A DNA stretch of 9,237 nt, from assembly GCA_025453855.1 (NCBI GenBank), contig JALOPO010000040.1:1-9237 (forward strand), given 5' to 3'. Both the position numbers and the translations under genes were made by a program. The notes below the pieces were generated by a model, which did no database searches, had not been told where the DNA came from, and was given only the letters and a program-made list of their open reading frames with translations. The stretch's first letter is position 1. Each line of letters opens with the position of its first letter. The DNA comes from Gemmatimonadaceae bacterium (GTDB taxonomy: Bacteria; Gemmatimonadota; Gemmatimonadetes; Gemmatimonadales; Gemmatimonadaceae). This document shows, piece after piece, positions 7,107 through 9,237 of the stretch.

Positions 7107-8807
7107 ATGCCCGAGTCCACCCGCCCTGCGTGGTCGCACGCCGTCGTGCGCACGCTCGCCTCGTTCGTCCTCGGCGGCCTGGCCGCCTGTGGCGATGCGT
7201 CGACGCCCGCGCCGGAGACGGGCACCGCCGGCGGGACCGTCGTCGTGGCCACGCCCGCGGAGCCCGACAACCTCGCGCCGCCGATCACCACGTCGCAGCT
7301 CGGGCACATCATCGAGGACCTCGTCTTCGAGCGGCTCGCGGACCTCGGCCCGGCGCTGAACACCGTCGGCGACGCCGGCTTCACGCCACGCCTCGCGACG
7401 CGCTGGCGCTGGGCCGCCGACTCGCTCTCCATCGCCTTCACGCTCGACTCGGCGGCACGCTGGCACGACGGGCGCCCCGTGCGCGCCGACGACGTGCGCT
7501 TCACCTTCGAGCTGACGCGCGATCCGCGCACCGCATCGCCACTCGCGGCGCTCATCGGCAACATCGACTCGGTCTCCGTGCGCGACGAGCGCACGGCGGT
7601 CGTCTGGTTCAGGCGCCGCACGCCGGAGCAGTTCTTCGAGGCCACCTACCAGCTGGTGATCGTGCCCCGCCACCTGCTCGCGTCGGTCGATCGCGCGCAG
7701 CTCGCGGCCAGCGACTTCGCGCGGAACCCGGTGGGGAGCGGCCCGCTGCGCTTCGCGGGGTGGAAGGCCGGGCAGGCGCTCACGCTGGTCGCCGACACCA
7801 CGGCGGGGCGTCGCCGCGCGAAGCTCGATCGCGTCGTCTTCACGATCGCCCCCGATCCGCAGACCGCGTACACGCGCTTCGCCACCGGCGAGGCCGACAT
7901 CTTCGAGGCGGTGCGCCCCGACCGCGTCGCGGAGGTGGCGGCGAACGCCTCGCTGCGGCTGCAGCTCCTCCCGTCGCTCGACTACCAGTACGTCGCGTTC
8001 AACTTCTTCCGCGACGGGAGCACCACGCCGCATCCGGTCCTCGGCGACCGCGTCGTGCGACAGGCGCTCGTGCTCGCGTCCAACCGGCCGGCGATCGTGC
8101 GCAACATCTACGACTCGCTGGCGGTGGTGGCCCTGGGCCCGTTCACGCGTGCGCTGGCCAGCGCCGACACGTCGCTCCGCCCGGCCCCCGTGTCGCCCGA
8201 CAGCGCCGAACAGCTGCTCGATGCCGCCGGATGGCGGCGTGGCGCCGACTCCATGCGCGTACGCGACGGCGTCCGGCTCGCCTTCTCGATCCTCGTCCCG
8301 AGCACGAGCGCGGCGCGGCTGCGCGCCGCGACGCTGCTCCAGGAGCAGTTCCGTCGCATCGGCGTGCAGGTGACGCTGGAGCAGGTCGACTTCCCCACCT
8401 TCCTCTCGCGCCTCGACGCACGCCGCTTCGAGGCGCTGATGGGCGCGTGGCAGTCGGACCCGTCGCCGAGCGGGGTCCGCCAGACGTGGGGGTCGACGGG
8501 TGCGGTGGCCGGCGGCGAGAACGCGGGGCGCTATCGCAGCGCCGTCTTCGACGCGCATGTCGACAGCGGGCTCGCGGCCTTCGATCCCGCACTCATGAAG
8601 GCGCACTTCGCGGCGGCGTGGCGCGTGATCAACGACGATGCGCCGGCCATCTGGCTCGCCGAGTCGCGTCGCGTGCTCGGGCTCCATGCGCGCCTGCAGC
8701 CGGTGGGGATGCGCCCCGATGCGTGGTGGGCGCAGCTCGACCAGTGGACGATCAGGCCCGGCGCCCGCCTCGCACGCGACGGTGGTGAGGCGACCGCCAC
8801 GCGCTGA
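7107..8807 (+). CDS. ABC transporter substrate-binding lipoprotein, family 5 (OppA/DppA type)
   Basis: This is the solute receptor of a peptide/nickel-type ABC importer, anchored by lipid at the outer face of a membrane. The 566-residue product starts with a basic, then hydrophobic signal ending in the lipobox LAAC (25-28), with C28 as the lipidated cysteine. Family 5 hallmarks follow: FTLDSAARWHDGRPVRADDVRFTFE (111-135), NPVGSGPLRF (207-216), DRVVRQALVLASNRPAIV (314-331), LLDAAGW (370-376) with RDGVRLAFSILVPS (386-399), and a C-terminal PDAWWAQLDQW (537-547). The ligand cannot be told; oligopeptides are the commonest for the family. ATG at 7107 is used because it gives a proper signal peptide; no SD is visible and the upstream bases are C-rich. 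The 37-bp gap after the lipM-like gene may hold no promoter; TAGAGT at 7027-7032 is a weak -10 candidate. The permease gene follows 33 bp later. Confidence 0.92.
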   Translation: MPESTRPAWSHAVVRTLASFVLGGLAACGDASTPAPETGTAGGTVVVATPAEPDNLAPPITTSQLGHIIEDLVFERLADLGPALNTVGDAGFTPRLATRWRWAADSLSIAFTLDSAARWHDGRPVRADDVRFTFELTRDPRTASPLAALIGNIDSVSVRDERTAVVWFRRRTPEQFFEATYQLVIVPRHLLASVDRAQLAASDFARNPVGSGPLRFAGWKAGQALTLVADTTAGRRRAKLDRVVFTIAPDPQTAYTRFATGEADIFEAVRPDRVAEVAANASLRLQLLPSLDYQYVAFNFFRDGSTTPHPVLGDRVVRQALVLASNRPAIVRNIYDSLAVVALGPFTRALASADTSLRPAPVSPDSAEQLLDAAGWRRGADSMRVRDGVRLAFSILVPSTSAARLRAATLLQEQFRRIGVQVTLEQVDFPTFLSRLDARRFEALMGAWQSDPSPSGVRQTWGSTGAVAGGENAGRYRSAVFDAHVDSGLAAFDPALMKAHFAAAWRVINDDAPAIWLAESRRVLGLHARLQPVGMRPDAWWAQLDQWTIRPGARLARDGGEATATR

Positions 8808-8840
8808 CGGCGCCCGTCGCGCGCGCGGCACGCGTCGCAC

Positions 8841-9237
8841 GTGATCCGCGCCGTCGCCGCACGCCTCGCGCACGGCCTGGCCGTGGTCGCGCTCGTCGCG
8901 ACCGCGGTCTTCGCCCTGGTGCGCCTCGCGCCGGGCGACCCGTTCGCGGGCGTGCTCGACGACCCCGCCGTCTCCGCCGAGGTGCGGCGCGCCTGGCGCA
9001 TCGCGTATGGCGTGGAGGGGCCGATCGGGACGCAGTTCACGCACTGGCTGGCGACGCTCGCGCGCGGTGACCTGGGCTGGAGCGTGAGCCGCCACGCACC
9101 GGTGACGCGCGCGATCGCCGACGCGCTCCCGTTCACGCTCGTGCTCTCGGGAAGCGCGATGGTGCTCGCCTTCGCGCTCGGGATGCCGCTCGGCGCGTGG
9201 CAGGCGCGCCGCCGCGCGACGAGCGGGGATCGCGTGG
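8841..9237 (+). CDS. ABC transporter permease, DppB/OppB type (partial, runs off right edge)
   Basis: The first 132 codons of an inner-membrane permease are present. The N-terminal segment (RLAHGLAVVALVATAVFALVRLAPGDPF) is the first membrane helix ending in the APGDP motif that marks DppB/OppB-type permeases. It is followed by the periplasmic part with IAYGVEGPIGTQFTHWL and ARGDLGWSVSRHAPVTRAIADALPFTLVL, matching the usual YGLD-P---QY--WL, GDLG-S and PV---I---LP-TL pattern. The second membrane helix (to GMPLGAWQA) is mostly visible before the edge. GTG at 8841 is chosen because it begins just before the conserved first helix; no SD is seen. It is 33 bp after the binding-protein gene in the same direction, so an operon with a second permease and ATPases beyond the edge is expected. 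Confidence 0.92.
   Translation, partial: MIRAVAARLAHGLAVVALVATAVFALVRLAPGDPFAGVLDDPAVSAEVRRAWRIAYGVEGPIGTQFTHWLATLARGDLGWSVSRHAPVTRAIADALPFTLVLSGSAMVLAFALGMPLGAWQARRRATSGDRV

Noticed and set aside
7026..9095. A minus-strand open frame of about 690 codons opposite the transporter genes
   Set aside because: Low-complexity basic translation without recognisable domains; the plus strand clearly encodes a binding protein and permease.

Overview
The window is a very GC-rich stretch of bacterial chromosome, with GTG starts common and Shine-Dalgarno motifs of the GGAG type in front of several genes. It is mostly housekeeping metabolism plus one peptide-transport operon. No mobile element, CRISPR array, tRNA or rRNA is visible. 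Two putative promoters carry TAGCTTTG, which fits the TAnnTTTG element of the Bacteroidetes primary sigma factor. With the extreme GC content and the gene set, this suggests the FCB superphylum and, as a guess, Gemmatimonadota. That assignment is inference.

Layout. (1) 1-231: a divergent gene leaves the left edge on the minus strand (only its first 19 codons are present, with a strong SD). It is preceded by a promoter whose -35/-10 spacer and early transcribed region hold two copies of GATACCC-N5-GGGTATC, resembling operators of CsoR-type copper-sensing repressors. (2) 232-1635, plus: a probable operon of a DUF2007 protein, dephospho-CoA kinase (coaE, 4-base overlap) and glycine cleavage H protein (gcvH, 22 bp gap). 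It is closed by a perfect 18-bp hairpin. (3) 1708-2829, minus: a membrane protein with a coiled coil, four predicted membrane segments and two C-terminal zinc ribbons, function unknown. (4) 2830-3120: an intergenic stretch holding a perfect 15-bp hairpin, probably ending the gcvP transcript. (5) 3121-6021, minus: full-length single-chain glycine decarboxylase (gcvP). (6) 6022-6217: divergent promoter region with hairpins in the gcvP leader and a perfect 24-bp palindrome directly before the first possible start of the next gene. (7) 6218-7069, plus: an LplA/LipB-fold enzyme carrying the cysteine typical of the LipM octanoyltransferase. (8) 7107-9237, plus: an OppA/DppA-type lipoprotein and the start of a DppB/OppB-type permease, which runs off the right edge.

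How the genes fit together: GcvP decarboxylates glycine and passes the aminomethyl group to the lipoyl arm of GcvH; the LipM-like enzyme is a plausible source of the octanoyl group from which that arm is made. CoaE makes coenzyme A, which is more distantly connected through acyl metabolism. gcvT and the dihydrolipoamide dehydrogenase gene are not in the window. The transporter genes appear functionally separate, though they lie only 37 bp behind the lipM-like gene and could share its transcript.
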